Shown here: positions 1 through 25,100 of the stretch, piece by piece
Layout of the letters: each line of letters starts with the position of its first letter
Numbering within the stretch: position 1 is the first letter of the stretch
Assembly (NCBI RefSeq): GCF_901933205.1
Contig: NC_044573.1
Coordinates: 26,471,493-26,535,492, forward strand
Source: Camarhynchus parvulus
Taxonomy: Eukaryota > Chordata > Aves > Passeriformes > Thraupidae
Direction: 5' to 3'
Length of the DNA stretch: 64,000 bases
Notes under the pieces: model-generated
What the model was told of the DNA's origin: nothing
The model's database searches: none
What the model saw: only the letters and a program-made list of their open reading frames with translations
Made by a program: the position numbers and the translations under genes

Positions 1-10885
<10,885 letters not shown>

Positions 10886-13800
10886 TGAGATTACCTTGAT
10901 GCAGTGTTTGGAGGGCTGAAACAGTAGCATAAAAACAGCACGAAGGTTTCTTTGTCATTGTTTCTGTGAAGGTAAGTGTCAGGAATAAATGTAATGCACA
11001 GAAAAATGTTCATGTTCATCTGCATAAACCATAAGAGAGTTCAAAGCACATTTTTAATTATATTCTGTGTTCTCAAAGAGGCCATAGCCAGAAAAGATTA
11101 TTTCAGTTGATGCATATCGTCTATACTTTCTGTGTGAACTCTTTACAGTTCTGCGTTGCTGATGGCCACTGGATTTTGTAGTTGAAACATAGACAAGAAT
11201 TTATAAGGGATAATATTTTAAGTGAAGAAACTTATAAAAACAGCTTCTTAGGGGAAAGAAACACACATTATGGTTAGATAAATTAATATATTAACATTTT
11301 CCTGGATAATAACCGTTTCTATTTCAAAGTAACAAAAATCTGTTAAGAACAGCCCCACCTGCAGAAAGTACAAAAGCCATGCAAAAATATTTTAGTCTGG
11401 TATTTCTCTGGATGAAAACACAATTAACCAAATGTCACAGAGTGCATGTGGTTACTTCTGTGCTTACACACTGCAAGAGGGTAGCTTTGTGATAAATCCT
11501 CTGAGACTGATTTGCATCTTTTGATTTCACACGTTCCTAATTACAATGTTTGATTTGCCTGTGGATGTGGTCAAGGTTCCTGTTTGTTTCTTTCTTTAGA
11601 TAGTTTACAAAGGTATTAAAAAGCCCAAAAAAGCAAAACAAATGAGCAAAATAAAAACCTTAGGTCTCAACTCTGATTCCTGAATTAAATTCAGAGGTGA
11701 AGAAGTCCCTTCTGTTTTTGAAGAATTGCTGTATGTTACATGTAATGCCTTACTTTGAGTCCAGTGAGATGCCTTTCCCCAAGTTCCTTGTGTAGATGGT
11801 GAAAGTGGGACTGACCATCCAGAACAGGAGCCTGAGGCAGCTCCTCTGAGTCCACCCTTGGGGAAATCTCTCTGTCTCTCTGTAGCTGTGCAGAAAAAGC
11901 CCAAAGGGATTGACAGCTGTGAGTGAAAGCCCTTATGAACCCCTTTCTAGGAGTAATAGTACGGTACACTGTTGTCACATGAGGAAGGTTTTCTTAAGGT
12001 ATTGGAGGATGGAAACCTTACAATGCCCTGTGTGCAGGTGGAGCTGGCCTGAGCCAGCCCCACTCCTGGGGGTGCAGCCAGTCCCTCACCCTGCTGCCCA
12101 GCTGCTCTCTGGAGGTGTGGCAAGCTTGCACTGCTGCCTGAGCTGATGTACAAGCCTCTGCACTGCTGCAGGAAGTGTCAACCCCAAATTAAGTCCTTTA
12201 GTACCTATCTGAAGCTTATTTAGTACTGTGGCTGTTTTCCAGTCAGGTTCCACAGCTCTCAGATAGCTGCACTTGGGCAAAGTCTGTGTTCGGCTGAGTT
12301 GCATTTGTGTAGCTCTTTTCTTGTTTTTCACAAGAATTTGGCCTTTCATCTCACCATCATTTCAGTTGCTTCGCTCAATATTCATCAGAATTTTCTTTTT
12401 AAGTCATGATGAACTATTACAGAATTATTTTCACTTTATGCCTGCATCTAATTTCCAGTTTCCTTTCATCTAGTCTGTTTATTGGCTGTTTTCCTTTCAT
12501 GATCAAGATGCACGGTCTCTTTGACCATAGGTATTTTTATGAGGCTTTTATTATTTTTGTAACTACTCCCACTGTGGCAGTCCTTAAAAGTCAGGAGGTA
12601 TTTCATATATCAGGTGATTGTATTCATGGCTGATATAAATGCCTTCTGCCTTCTCAGTGGGGTTTCTTTCTCTTTCTGTTAATTATTTCATTGTTATTAT
12701 ATTGTAAAGCCAATCCTATTTTGTTAATTCCTGTTGTTTTGTTCCTTTTCCCCTTTTCTGCTTTCTTCAATGGTATCTTAATTGAATAGTTCAGTTTCAG
12801 TAGTGATTGCAGATTATTTCATAGTCTGAAATTTGTATAATTTTAGGACAGCTCTTTGCTCCTTAATAATTGTTAGGGTGATTTTATACATCCCTATTTA
12901 CACTTCTGGTCATTTTTCTTCAGGCTACTTCTCTAATGTTGGATTTCATACTAATTCTTTCTATATTGTATCTACCAACTTTCTTCATTCTACCAGATTT
13001 GATTCCTGCAGTCTAGTATCTATATGCTTGGCTTTTTTTCTGAACTCTTTTTTTTTATAGTGGTGAATTCAGATAATATGTACTCTATGTTAGAGGCATC
13101 TCATTATTTTCATGTTCTGAGCCTGCTCTCTCTAAGGTATCTTCCCCAGTCACTGGGTCCTATCAGCTTTTACTGATAACTTCGAGCATACCTTATATAT
13201 TTATGATCCATGTTTATGATCCATCAGCTATTTTGTGCCAAGTGTTAGAATTTTACAGTTGTTTGGATTTTATTGTTGTATAGCAATCTTTGGGCAAGGT
13301 CATACTTGAAATTTTTATTTGTCCTCTCAAAACTGAATGATGTATTACTTGGAAAGTTAGGTGTGATATAGATCTGGGCTGGAGAGAAAGATCACACAAA
13401 TGAAATACAATTATTAATTATTCAACTTCAGAAATAGCAAAGAAATTGCTATAGCTGTGGAATAACTATGGAAAAAGCATAACTAATGCCTGTGTTTGGA
13501 ATGGTTTATGGGTTTTAACATCTTTTGGTATTAATAAAGGGCTGTTGATTATTTTAAAGTGATTTGTAATGTTAAGAGAGGATTAAAAAAATATTTTAAT
13601 CTTGTGTTGAGGAGGGCCTAGTTCTGTGAAAAGATCTATGAAAAGAGAGGCCAGATTATTAGTCAGAAAATAGGCATTCTTGCATGTGATATGTGAGTGT
13701 ACATATGTGTTGGAAAAAAAAGTGTACAATGCTATATAGCTGTCTGGGCCTTGATATTGAGTTTTGCATGCACATACAAGAATGCATATATTTACACAGG

Positions 13801-13961
13801 TAGTCTTCTATTTTCTGACCAACCAGTAAGATGACTAAGGGGGGAATATATATGATTATATCATAAACACTTTCAAAATAAAACAATACATAAGATATGT
13901 TCAAATGAGTTCCAGGCAATGTAAAGTGATGGCACTAAACCAGTAAAGTCATTAGGGAAAA

Positions 13962-14032
13962 TGGTCAGACACTGAGGTCCCATCAGACAATGGAATAATC
14001 TGCCAAGGGAGGTCATGGAGGTGGTATTGTGG
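13962..14032 (+). mobile_element. Possible old CR1/L3-like LINE remnant
   Basis: About 70 bp resembles the part of CR1-clade elements just upstream of the 3' UTR. It has a CAGACACTGAGG-like stretch, then CAATGGAATAATCTGCCAAG and GGAGGTCATGGAGGTGG. These compare with the usual element text for a heterodimeric 'WN.LP.EV' end of ORF2. Divergence is high and the ends are vague, so this is a tentative call from memory of the family. Confidence 0.45.
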
Positions 14033-14829
14033 AAAAAGCCTTGCTTCTGTTCTGCTTCACTCTCCTCAAAACACACAAGTTCCCTGATTAGCACAGCTGA
14101 TTTGCTTTTCTCTTACCTACCATCCTTTCTCTGCCATAACAAATTTTCTGAGGAGCTATATTACATGGTATTACTGTCAGGCTGTGCTTCTCCATGGTTC
14201 AGGTATGTCGCTTCAGCTCTGCCAGCCTTAAGTCTGAATTTTTCAACTGAGCTTGGGAAAAAAAAAACTGCATGGATATGTATTAGCCAAACTTTTAAAG
14301 GTTTTTGTTGTTCGTTTGTTTGTTTTTTAAATCTCATTCACACAGTGGATGGATGTAATTATGTTCCTTATTATACCAGAAATATACCATTAATGTCTTT
14401 CTAGTTTGTACATGATTTGATTATTCTAATGATGCTTTGGAAGCTGAAATTTCTTCCTGTGTCCAGCACTAGAGTGGAAATTATCAAAAGGATTTTGAAA
14501 ACCTGCCTATGTTTTTTTGAAAGCTTGCAAGAGTGCCCTGAACAGAGAACTTATACAAATAGCTGAGGTTTAGATTTTCAAACAGTGACAGAAGTGCCAC
14601 CCTAGGCTGTCCTAGGCAGAGACAGTGGAAGCAGATTTGGTGGCTCTGAAACCTGCTGGGAAGGGTGATTGCTTCTACAGTTAAATGACTTGGAATAGAG
14701 AATACAGAGGGGTTAAAGTGCACTGGGCTCAATCCTGTGATGCATGTTATCTGCCAACTCTTCCTCTCATAAATCTAGGATCATGAGGCTTTTCAGCAGT
14801 AAAATCATTTTACATATGTGTGTGTATAT

Positions 14830-14850
14830 GAATAAATAAATAAATGAATA
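14830..14850. repeat. Short AATA-type microsatellite
   Basis: About five AATA/AATG units in a row. It lies in the last PRKCE intron. Confidence 0.7.
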
Positions 14851-15873
14851 AGTATTGTTCCATGAGCTTTTCTAAATGTTAAACTAGTGTAGAAAAAAAG
14901 TCATAGCTCTGGAGCATGCACATTAGAAATCAAACTGTTGAGCAGCTAGACAGAAGATACTGATTACATCTAAGCTCCAGTGACCTTGCAGTGTCTTTGG
15001 AGATCATTTTTACTGTTCTTAAAACCTAATTCTTAGAGCTTCACAGCGTGTCTTGAACATTTCTGAATAATATTATTCATCCCAGAATGCAGTTGTGAAA
15101 ATGTAATTGCATATGCAATAAGTACCATTTTAGTGCAGACAGATGCCTTTTTTCCATAGCAACTGTTACGAGACAGAAAAACCTTTGAGGCATTTTATTC
15201 TTCTGTTGAGATTTTTTTCCCCATGTATTCTTCCTAGAATTTTATTCCCTCTGGAATATGAAATTTCCATGATCAGTAGCCATAAGGCCAGGCTATGGTT
15301 TGCAACATAATTTATTGCTCAAGAACCACAAAGACCTTGATAGCATTCAGTGATCCTCTGCTCCCCATCTTTTTTTGTTTCCGTGGCTTTATTCCTGGCT
15401 TGGTTGAGTTGCTTATTTCCACTTTCAAACTGCATTTGCCATCTTAAAAATTAAAACAATGGTACCAGTAGATCAATTTCTTACATAAGTTATGGATGTG
15501 GTGGTAAGTGGGGTAGATCCTGCTTGGTGGCATGATGGGATGATTCTGTCTATCCATACCAAATACAAACTATGCATTAAAAACAGTAATTGAAACAGAT
15601 TACTGCTTTAATGTGTATTGATTTTGTATTGTTACAGTTCCGTGCAATAATTCTTTGTGCCATTTCTCAGAGCACAGCTGGTCAGCTGAAAGTTTTCCAG
15701 AGTAAACCTGTTGCCTGATGACATGTCAGCAAAACCAGCCAGCAAAAAAGCCCAGAAACGAGTGCACAAGTGGCAAAAAGAGGTGCAGTATCACAGTCCC
15801 TCTTGCCAGGGATGAAGGAAAATCACTGCCTAAAATTTGTTACTCATTTGGCTGAAGTCAGTGAGCATCAATT

Positions 15874-16356
15874 TAATAGAATCATAGAATAGTGTGGGTT
15901 GGAAAGGACCTTTAGAGGTCATCTACTTCAACCCCTCTTCAGCAAGCCTAATCAACCATATCAGGGGCTCAGAGCCATGTCCTGGTTGTCCTTGAATGTT
16001 TCCAGGAATGGGGCATTTCTCAGCAATCTGAGCAACCTGTTCAGTGTTTCACTGTCCTCATTGTAAGCAATTTCTTTCTTATAATTAGTTAAAATCTACC
16101 CTCTTGCAGTTTAAAACCATTGTCCCCTGTCCTATGGCAACAGGCCCTACTAAAAAGTTTCTCCTTTTTTTCAAGCCGCCTTTGAGAATTGAAAATCCAC
16201 AATATAGGGTTTCCCTGGAGTCTTCTCTTCTCCAGGCTTAATAGCCCCAGTTCTCTTTGCCCTTCCTCATAGGAGATGTGCTCCAGCGCTCTGAGGGGTT
16301 TCTTTTTGATTTCTGTAGAATTAGACCTACATGGACACTCCTGTCCTTTCAGACTG
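15874..16356 (-). mobile_element. CR1 LINE 3' end, antisense to PRKCE
   Basis: Read on the + strand it starts with the inverted CR1 3' octamer pattern (AATAGAATCATAGAAT). The typical reverse-complement CR1 text follows: a GGGTTGGAAAGGACC block, a block ending CAACC, a TTTAAAACCATTGTCCCC block, and a CTTCTCTTCTCCAGGCT block. It then continues past a CATAGGAGATGTGCTCCAGC block. The element is therefore on the - strand and 5'-truncated, as most avian CR1 copies are. It is moderately diverged. The left end is clear; the right end at about 16,356 is approximate. Confidence 0.88.
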
Positions 16357-19173
16357 AGTTTTCATTGTCAACCCTTGGAAATGTGCATGCCAACAGACAG
16401 ACCTGCCTCTTTCATCTACCCTGTTGTCAATGTCAGGGTTGGGAAAATTTGAGACACTGTCTAAGATGTCCTCAACATGAAAAAGCTGAATAACTCTTAG
16501 TAAGAGGGTAATACAAAGCCTGGTAAAACAGATGTTTGCCATATGTATTTCTTTCTAGCAATTAAGCCAAAGTTTCATCACTAATGGCTTTATCAGTGCC
16601 TGTGGCAATCCACTCATAGTGTGGCTTTATGGAGATGAAGTTAACAAAATCATATTACAATGATTCACTGTCAATATGCAGCTTTCACAAAACAATGCAT
16701 TATTTTAATTTTCTCAATGCACTCATAATTTTTTGTTTTTCCATTCTAAAAGCTCACTTTCCTCAAGAGCATTAGAGACAAAATGAATGGGATAGCCTAT
16801 TGCAGAATTGTATCTTGCACTATGGAGCAACAGCTGCTGCTGGCCTGTTCATTTAATATGACTTCCTTCATTTTGCAGCCTCTTCAATTTCTATTGGTAC
16901 ATCACTGAGAATATGTTCTGAATAATTGTATGTTCCTTCTTCAGTTCTGACTTCTTAGGGTAGAGAGCTGATCTAGCAGCTACAACCAGAGACCCAAGAA
17001 TTACAAGATATTTAAGTTACTCCACGAGATTTTCTAGAAATTCATTATGTGGTCCAGGCTGCATCATGTAATCTTTTCTCACTTCAAGTTCCCCTCTATG
17101 GTAATCACAGGCAAAGTTAAGGACCAGTGAAAAAATACGACTGAGAAATGTCAAAAAACAAGTGCTAAAGATCAGCCTGCTTTTTAATTGACTGAATACT
17201 TAGGACTTCCCTTGGAAGAGTGTTCTTATGCTATGCCAGACCTCAGTGTTAGCAAGTTTACTCTCAGCCTCAAATTGCACCCTTCTCAGCTCCAGTGAGT
17301 CTAAGATAATGATAAACCATTATGGAAGTCCCTCCCCCCTTAGTTATCACTATCTGAGCCACATTGTCTGTATGCAGTTTCCTTTGAGAACCTGAACTCC
17401 CTTGTTAAGTCTTGACTTAAGGATGCCAGCAATGTGTCCTCTTTCAGTTTTGCACTGCAGCGAAGGTTTGAAATAAAGTCATTCCCAAATATTAAATTCT
17501 AGTCATAGCCAATTATCATGGGTTACAAATGGAGTCACTGAGCACCGTGAATTTTCTTTTCCCCCTGCCCTGAATGAGTGAAAAACTGGCAAAATTTTGG
17601 CAATCCTTTGCCTATGACTGAATGAGAAGCTGGATGCCCACAGTGTTTGGAAGCTGGGTAATAAGTAGCAAATACGAATCAGCACCTCTGGAGAGTCAGC
17701 TGGGCTGTTTGCACAGGCAAACAGGCAGACCTGCCCCTGGGTAGGTGCTGCACTGAATGGCCCCCAAAAAAAGTCTTGAATTAGAGACGTGTGTGTTCAA
17801 ATTGCTGCAGCAACCATCTGCTTACTGTGAACTACGGCTGGAATCCTTAAAGAGGGACCACATTTCTGGAGAAAACTTTCCAGTATGTTAGCCTGAAACA
17901 TAAGTTCTATATTTGCAGATTCATTTTCATACATGAGGGATAACAGGCAAAGATTTTTTTTACTTTTTAATGAGGGATTTTTAACCTAGTGTTGGGAAGT
18001 CATGATACTGTTTTGGTGGGGGTTCTTTGGCACACCTCTACTTTTTTGTGACAATAGATTGTATCATCATCCATGCAGAATTATGACTTTGCCTTTACGC
18101 TGTGGGGAAGAAATCCTGTAAAATGCAGTATCATTCAATAGCACCAGAAGGAACATAGGAAATTACAGGCCAAGTAAATTTCTTTTTGTATAAATGTTCT
18201 CTCTTTTCAAGTTTGCTTCAGTGTGAATGTCCCTCTTTAAGGTAAGGCCTTCAATATGGGGAAAATGTCAAGGTAGGTCCACTTTTAGGCCTAATAACCT
18301 TGAGGTGTCCCTTCAGTTTCATAATATATTTCCATTCAGTCATCAGTGCATGGCAATGAGCATTTAGCAGATGGGCACGCAAGGGGCTATACTGCATGCC
18401 TTTGCATGTGTTACTGCTTAGGCACTGGGGAGTGATCTTCAGACCTCAGACCCTCATGTACCATTATTACACATTGAACATGATGTATTTCCCACTTGCT
18501 GCAGACATTTCAGGCATAGGAAAACTGTGGGCTTTCTTCTGAGAGTGACACCGCATTGATTAATATTGATATACACAAAATGTTTACAAATGGGGTACAC
18601 TGTCACAATGATTAGCATACATCCTTAAAAAAAAACTAAAGAAAAATGGATGTGGACTTTTGAGACAGACTTTTTATTACTGATAGTCATAATGGTGGAC
18701 CTCCTACAATTTTTCTGCATGCTGCCCCTGTCACAGGGTATCATGAATCAGAACATTGAATTTCGGATGGTTCCTAGAAGTTACAGTTTTCTGCTACTGG
18801 GTTTGAGTGTTAGCCAGGTGGCTGCTGATTGAGAAGCACTGGTTGTTTTCAGGCAATGAAATTCAAGATCTCAGCTGAGCTTGCTGTAGTCAGCTGTGAA
18901 CAGCAAATATTACCATAGTTATGTCTGCAGTGTAGCTCGGACCAATCAGTCCAGTGGCTGGGCAGGACAGAGAAGTCTGGAACATTCCTGCCTCTTCCCT
19001 CAACACAGTAAAAAACCTTGGTTTTCTAAGCTTCAACTAGCTTGGCACTTTGTGCAACCTCTAAGTTGGCCCAAGATGTAAGTATATAGCTTTTGAGGAC
19101 CCTATGTGAAGCTTAGAAAAATCAGAAGTGAGCTGGTATTTCAGTGTTGATCTGTTTGTTTGGGTTTTTTTGG

Positions 19174-19187
19174 TTTTTTTTTTTTTT
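19174..19187. repeat. T homopolymer tract
   Basis: A run of 14 T within a wider T/G-rich stretch from about 19,150. It is intronic and low complexity, and it is not clearly the tail of a retroposed copy. Confidence 0.75.
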
Positions 19188-22100
19188 GAATGTACAAGGT
19201 TTTGTTTTCCCAGAATTTCTCATTCAGTGGGTCTGATTTTGGGGATTTTTTAGCTATCTTCAGCATCAGTGCCTCCAGGTGCTGTTTTTAGATGTGATTA
19301 CCATAACACTAGAATTACAGAAGTTTGAAAGCTACTTCCCAACACTGCAAGTTCACAAATATTTATAAGTAAAACAACTTTTATTATTCTTCTTTTGATT
19401 CTGTACTGGGGATCCATCAGTATTTGTTTGGTTTTGCTAAGTCCTCGTTTTACAGCATTAAAATGTTTTCATACTGGATGATTAAGTCCATATAACCATC
19501 TGTTAAGTGTACATTGTTGAGTGGTGCCCTTTGGGGTAGGGTGATTAGGGTGATAAGCAACCAGAGTGTACCTGCTTTCCTTTTGGGCTTCCCCAGAAAA
19601 AGACAAATTCTGTTTCACTTTCTGACTGCTTTAATCTCCAGTGCAATTTTCATGAAGTTATTTAAAACATTAAGTGAAATAATCTTCTTATGTTCACTTG
19701 CATTCTTATGTACATTCTCAAGAATTCACACAGAAACATTTTATTTTTACATTAATGTAGATAATATATAATGTTCCTGGGTTGGACCTGATCCTGATGT
19801 CAGTAAAAATCAGTGGAAAAACACCAGCTGATTAAGAAGCAGTAGCATCTGGCTCTTTATCAGAAGGTGGAATTTATAAAAAAAAAAAAGTCAAGACTCA
19901 TTGAAAGCTGGCCTTTTCTGACTAATCCCATCCCAGCTGGAGTCCAGTAAACATTGAGTATAAAAAGAGCTTTGGCTTTGGGTTTATTTCTCGTGCAGAA
20001 CTTTCTGTACTAGCAGTATGCTATGCTAGTGCAAGCATTAGGTCTTACTAGGGTGTTCACCCAAAATGGGCAGCAAAAATGTGTCAGTGTGTGTGTTCCC
20101 AGCTAAGCATACTAGTGCAAAACTTCACTCCTTTGACATACGCACTGCTAGGCAGAGGGAGGACTGAAGCAGCCGGTGTGTAGCTACTTATCCACAGTAG
20201 CAGGACAGGGCAGACACCTTTACATGATGAGGAGTCCTAGCACTTCATTAGCTGCTGCTTTCCTCTTGTTAGGCTGCTGTGCTGGCATAAGGGATTTTGT
20301 TACTGTGGAGACACAGACCTTGTTCTGGTCCTCTCAACAGCATGATCCAGAGGTCACATGCTTAAATCCCACGGGACAAGAGGAACATTCAGTCTAAATA
20401 CTTGCAAAAAACCTTAAGCACAGATCTTGTTCCTTGCATGCCATATTCACTTTTGTGAAGGACCTAGAGAACAGCAGCTCTCTTGGCTGAATTCTGGATT
20501 ATGGAAAAGAAGGATTTGAAGACCATGACTGACTGTGACTCTTTGGAAGGCTGTGATTATATTTGACAAGAACAAGAAGAAAGGGAAATGAGTCTCTTCT
20601 GTCATGTCTGCATTAACAGCTCAAATTCCCAGCAAGATGGGATTCCCACTGTGCAAAAAGCCACATAAGTGAAAGGCAGTCAGAAGATTTTAGTCAGTGA
20701 CAGAGGCATCACAGCCCACCAATAGGAGACCAAAAATAGGAAGAAAACGAGATGAATGATGAAGAGAAAATTACTCAAGCTCAAAGCAAATCAGTAGCAA
20801 AACCAAGAATTAAAGTCATGTCACTACAAACTCTGCTATGTCATGCCATGCTCTTTGAATAAAACTGTGTTCTAAAAAAGGCAGTTACAGGGTCTGGAAG
20901 AAAGGTGGAAAGAAGATGTATTGAGAGGCATTCATGCATAGTCCTACAGTGTCTTTTACTTAGCCTATGATCTGTATGTGCATTAATTAAAAAAAAAAAA
21001 AGGTAGCATCCTCAGCTGCTTTCTAAAGTCACATGCATCTTTATTTTGCTCTGTTTTTGTAAAGGCTTAAAAGTAATCATTACACTTGAAAATATAATCT
21101 CTATCAATTCAGTCTTAGCAATAACCATCATTGTGTAGCTTTCTCCATTTGTCTTAGGTAAAACCTGCTATACCATTTTGCTGTATGAAAGCCTGCCATA
21201 TGCATCATCCATGTCAAACTAATTAGCTAGAGTATCAAAGAGCATAAATTTCCAGAAATGTAGGTATTCTTGCCAAAAACTGTGTCGCATTCCTACTCTA
21301 TAGCCTGTAATGCAAATTATTTTCATATGTAACTGAGTCCTGGAATTATGCTCCCACTATGTGTTGTCACACCTTTCAAGCTGTGACTTTTTCCTGCATC
21401 CAGCCTCACAATGCATATGTCAGTGCTCCTTGATACAGCTGGGCTCAGCATCACAAGATACTACTATATCATTTCATGTCATCATTAGGAAGGCTTCCAT
21501 AATGTGGTACTTTTCTGTAAAGAAATGTGTAGGTGACTGTAAGCAAAATAAAATGTTGGAAAGTCAGACAGTATTTATTCAGGATACACAGAGTGTCTTG
21601 AAATATTTCATTACATCACTCATCGATGTACTAACATCACAGTCTCCTTAATTTATTCCTTGTGTTTGTGATTGCTTAAAGAATGCAAAGTAAAGTAAAT
21701 AAATCAATTGATCTTTTACAGAATATATCTGGTCAAATGCCTCAGCGCACAGTCAATCTATGTTTGGATAACTTTTTCAGTGCTTTTGAGATGTCTCCTG
21801 GAAGCCACTGAAATTCTAGGAATACGTGTCCTAGACTTACCGACCTGCCTCACTTTTTCCTCTGCTTTGCCAGTCAGCTCCATTGTCTGGATAGTCCTTT
21901 GTGCCAAAGTGCTAGGGGTCAGGAAGGCCAAAAGGCTTCTACACGTGTGTTTGAGGACTCACCAGCAGGTGGTTCAGCACATTGCCACAGATGCACCAGC
22001 CCTGATTCCTGTCACTCTGCTATGACTGTGGTAGGAATGCAGTTTCAGGAGAACTACACGTCTACAACTGATAATGGGCTAATCTTGGATGTGTGCCAGG

Positions 22101-25100
22101 ATGTAAGAGGGAAGGTGACATGGCTGATCATGACCTTAGAGCAGCTGAGGATATCAGTCGAAGGATATCATTGGAAGCTTGCCAGTATAATGTGAATTAG
22201 AGAGACACACAGATAAAATCTGCACTGCAGAATAATCATAAGGTTTGCAATAGGAATCACATTGTGCAGGTGAAGGGTAATTTCATATGATAGTTCCATT
22301 ACTTTCACTTCTTCTCTTTCCTCCCCTTCCCAAGAAGAAATATGAAAATGTTTCTCATGAGGTTAAATCTCTCAAAGAAGCCTACTTTAAGGGAAAGATG
22401 TAGTGTAGGAATTCACAAGTTGGCACTCTTTCCTTGCAATTTTTTCACCTAAAAAATGTATGTATTCTACCATAGCATAGCTAATGAGCAATAGCTCTGT
22501 GTCACAATTGAGTCCTAATGGAAGCAAGCCCTGAGAAGATGAACACGATGGATTTTGAGAGCAAAGGACTAACCACACATGGAAAGCTGGTGCTGAGCTC
22601 CCCTAAAGCTCCTGTGAAATCTATCTCCATCCAAGTTCTGCACAGAAATAACTGTTGTGGTGTGGCAATCAGGCTATGAACAAAGGTTTGCTATAGATAT
22701 CTAGCATTTTGCTCTGTATAACTTTAGTGCTGTGTACTCAGGGTGATGAGTATACCCAAGTAGGGCCACAGAGGACAAGAGATTCACAGGGACTGCTGGG
22801 AGAGGTTTATTGCTCAGACCACGAACACAAGGTGGTTGTCAGGGAGCCTGCAGAGCTTTGATTTTGTTTGCCTTGCTGTTTGTTTTCTGGTGGTGGTTTT
22901 GGGAGGCTCTGATTTTGAGGAAGTCTGTGTAAAAGTGACATACAAAGGCTGACATTCTGGCCGTGGAGTCATGAAATGTTTTTGCCCCTAATTGTTCAGG
23001 TTATTCCTCCTTCATAGTTGACCTATTTCACATTCCTAAGAAAGGCAATACCATTTCAATATAAATGTGGTTTTAGTTTAGTGTATCACGAATGATCCCT
23101 TTTAAAATCCATAGTTTTGTGAATTTGCTTGGTGTTTATTAAATATCTGTGCACTCCCATAGCAAATTAAAGTATGGACTGCATAGGTTGACATGCTTTT
23201 CAAATACTGTTTCACTATCTATTAACATCTTTATTGAGTCTGGGGGGACTTTCCCACTACTTTCACTTAATGTGGTGTTCTTTACCTCTAATGAAAGCAT
23301 AGTCTAGTAGAATGAAATCTCACCCTCTGCTTGGAAGTAATGAATGTTGTTATACTTAAAAAAGCTACTTGGATTCAAAAGCCTTCTTATCATCATAAGC
23401 TTCAGCTGAATATATTACAGCTCATGGCAAATGTGTTGTCACTGTTCCATGTGTGAATAGAGCAATTAACATGCTATGAAAATTTAATAACTTATAAAGG
23501 TATTTTGATAACACGTATTTCTTATCTGCTGAAATCAGACAAGCTAGGAAATACTTCTAATACTGATACAGATTCTCAGGACATGCAAATACTGTGAAGA
23601 GGCATCCTGAGGATAAACTGAAAGACAGGCCAGAAGTGTCGTGCTCGTTAGCGCATTTCCTTTAAAGTATTCATACTGCATTTATTTATGAATAGCATGA
23701 GTTGTGCGCAAAAGTGAGTGCTCATTATAGTTCATCTCAAATATTTAGAAACTACTACACCTTTACAAATAGAGATCCAATCAGTGGTGCAAAGTGATCT
23801 CTGCCTGTGCTGTGGTTTTTGTTATCATAATTAGGAGAGGTGAATGAGAGGATGGTGGCATGTGAGGTTAGCCACATAACCTTGTGCTTCAAACCAGCTG
23901 GTTTGATGGCTGAGTTTCCCTTTGTCTTGATAAATATAATCTGAAAATCTTATCAGCAAGGAGATAAATACAAAATGTTTGAGCTTTTATCATCCTGATG
24001 GAAGAATTTCTTCTTGATGATGCTGTATCAAACATGGGAATCACTTACTACTACAGAAGCAAAATTCTGGATAAAATTAAGTGATACCAATAGCTATGAG
24101 AAAGTGTGACTCTTACTGCATGTCCCATTCCTGCTGCCCTGTGCCCCTGGAGCTGTACATCAAAAGCTGCAGCAGCCTTCTATCTATATTTTTTTTTAAT
24201 ATATATTATATTTAAACAGCATATTGTGAATTTGTAGGTAGGGCAATCAGACTAAAACACAAAACCCAGTCTTTTGTGGCAGTGTTGTTTCCTAGCCACC
24301 TCCTCCATCTGTTTTTTACTTTCTCTGAGCAGCCTTTGAAGCAGCTGGACAATGCTAGCACAGTTATGGGAGCTGTTGAGCTTTCAGTGGACTTGAAAGA
24401 GTTTCAGTGATTTTCTGCAAATTAAATGAAAATTAGCAACAGACTAAAGAGAGAGACTTCTTAATGTCTCCAAACTGGAGAATTAATCTTTATTAGGCAG
24501 AAGAGAGTCCACTGAGCCTCCTGGCCTCATGACACATCTGATGAGTTGTCCAAGCTTTGCTGAGTTCCCTGGTTTGGAACACCCTCTGTCAGGTGACTTC
24601 TTGCAAGGATTTCTGTGGCTTTTCAATACCAAAGGCTCCCATCATTCACATTTTGTTCAGGTAATTAATGGAAAGAATGGCAAGTTTTAACTTTCTGAAT
24701 GTATTTTCAGTGATAAGAACATCAACTTAAATTTCTTTTTTCACTTTGAAATTCATGTAAAGTCATTTAATAGTCACTGACAGACAAGGCTGGTAATCCT
24801 CAACACTGGAAACCTTAATAAGCAGATTTTAGTGGGGTTTTTGTAAGCTTGAGTTTGTAACTGCAGGTAGAAATTGAATGTTTTATTGAAATGGCAGTGA
24901 AACAAAAAACAATTCAGAAAACCACTGTTTAATGTGTGTTTATTAACAGCATCTGTTAATAAATATGTGAAGAAATCTGAAAATAAAAAAAGCATTTTCA
25001 CTCAAATAACCCAATAGCCCTTTTGCCAAAATTGTACAGGCCAACTACAAAAACTGATTAAATGGTGTTTTATCAAGAGATAGCCTTTTATAGTTTCTGA

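Noticed and set aside
13580..13601. Short palindrome of A/T bases (GATTAAAA and complement)
   Set aside because: Eight AT-rich pairs are common by chance in this sequence.
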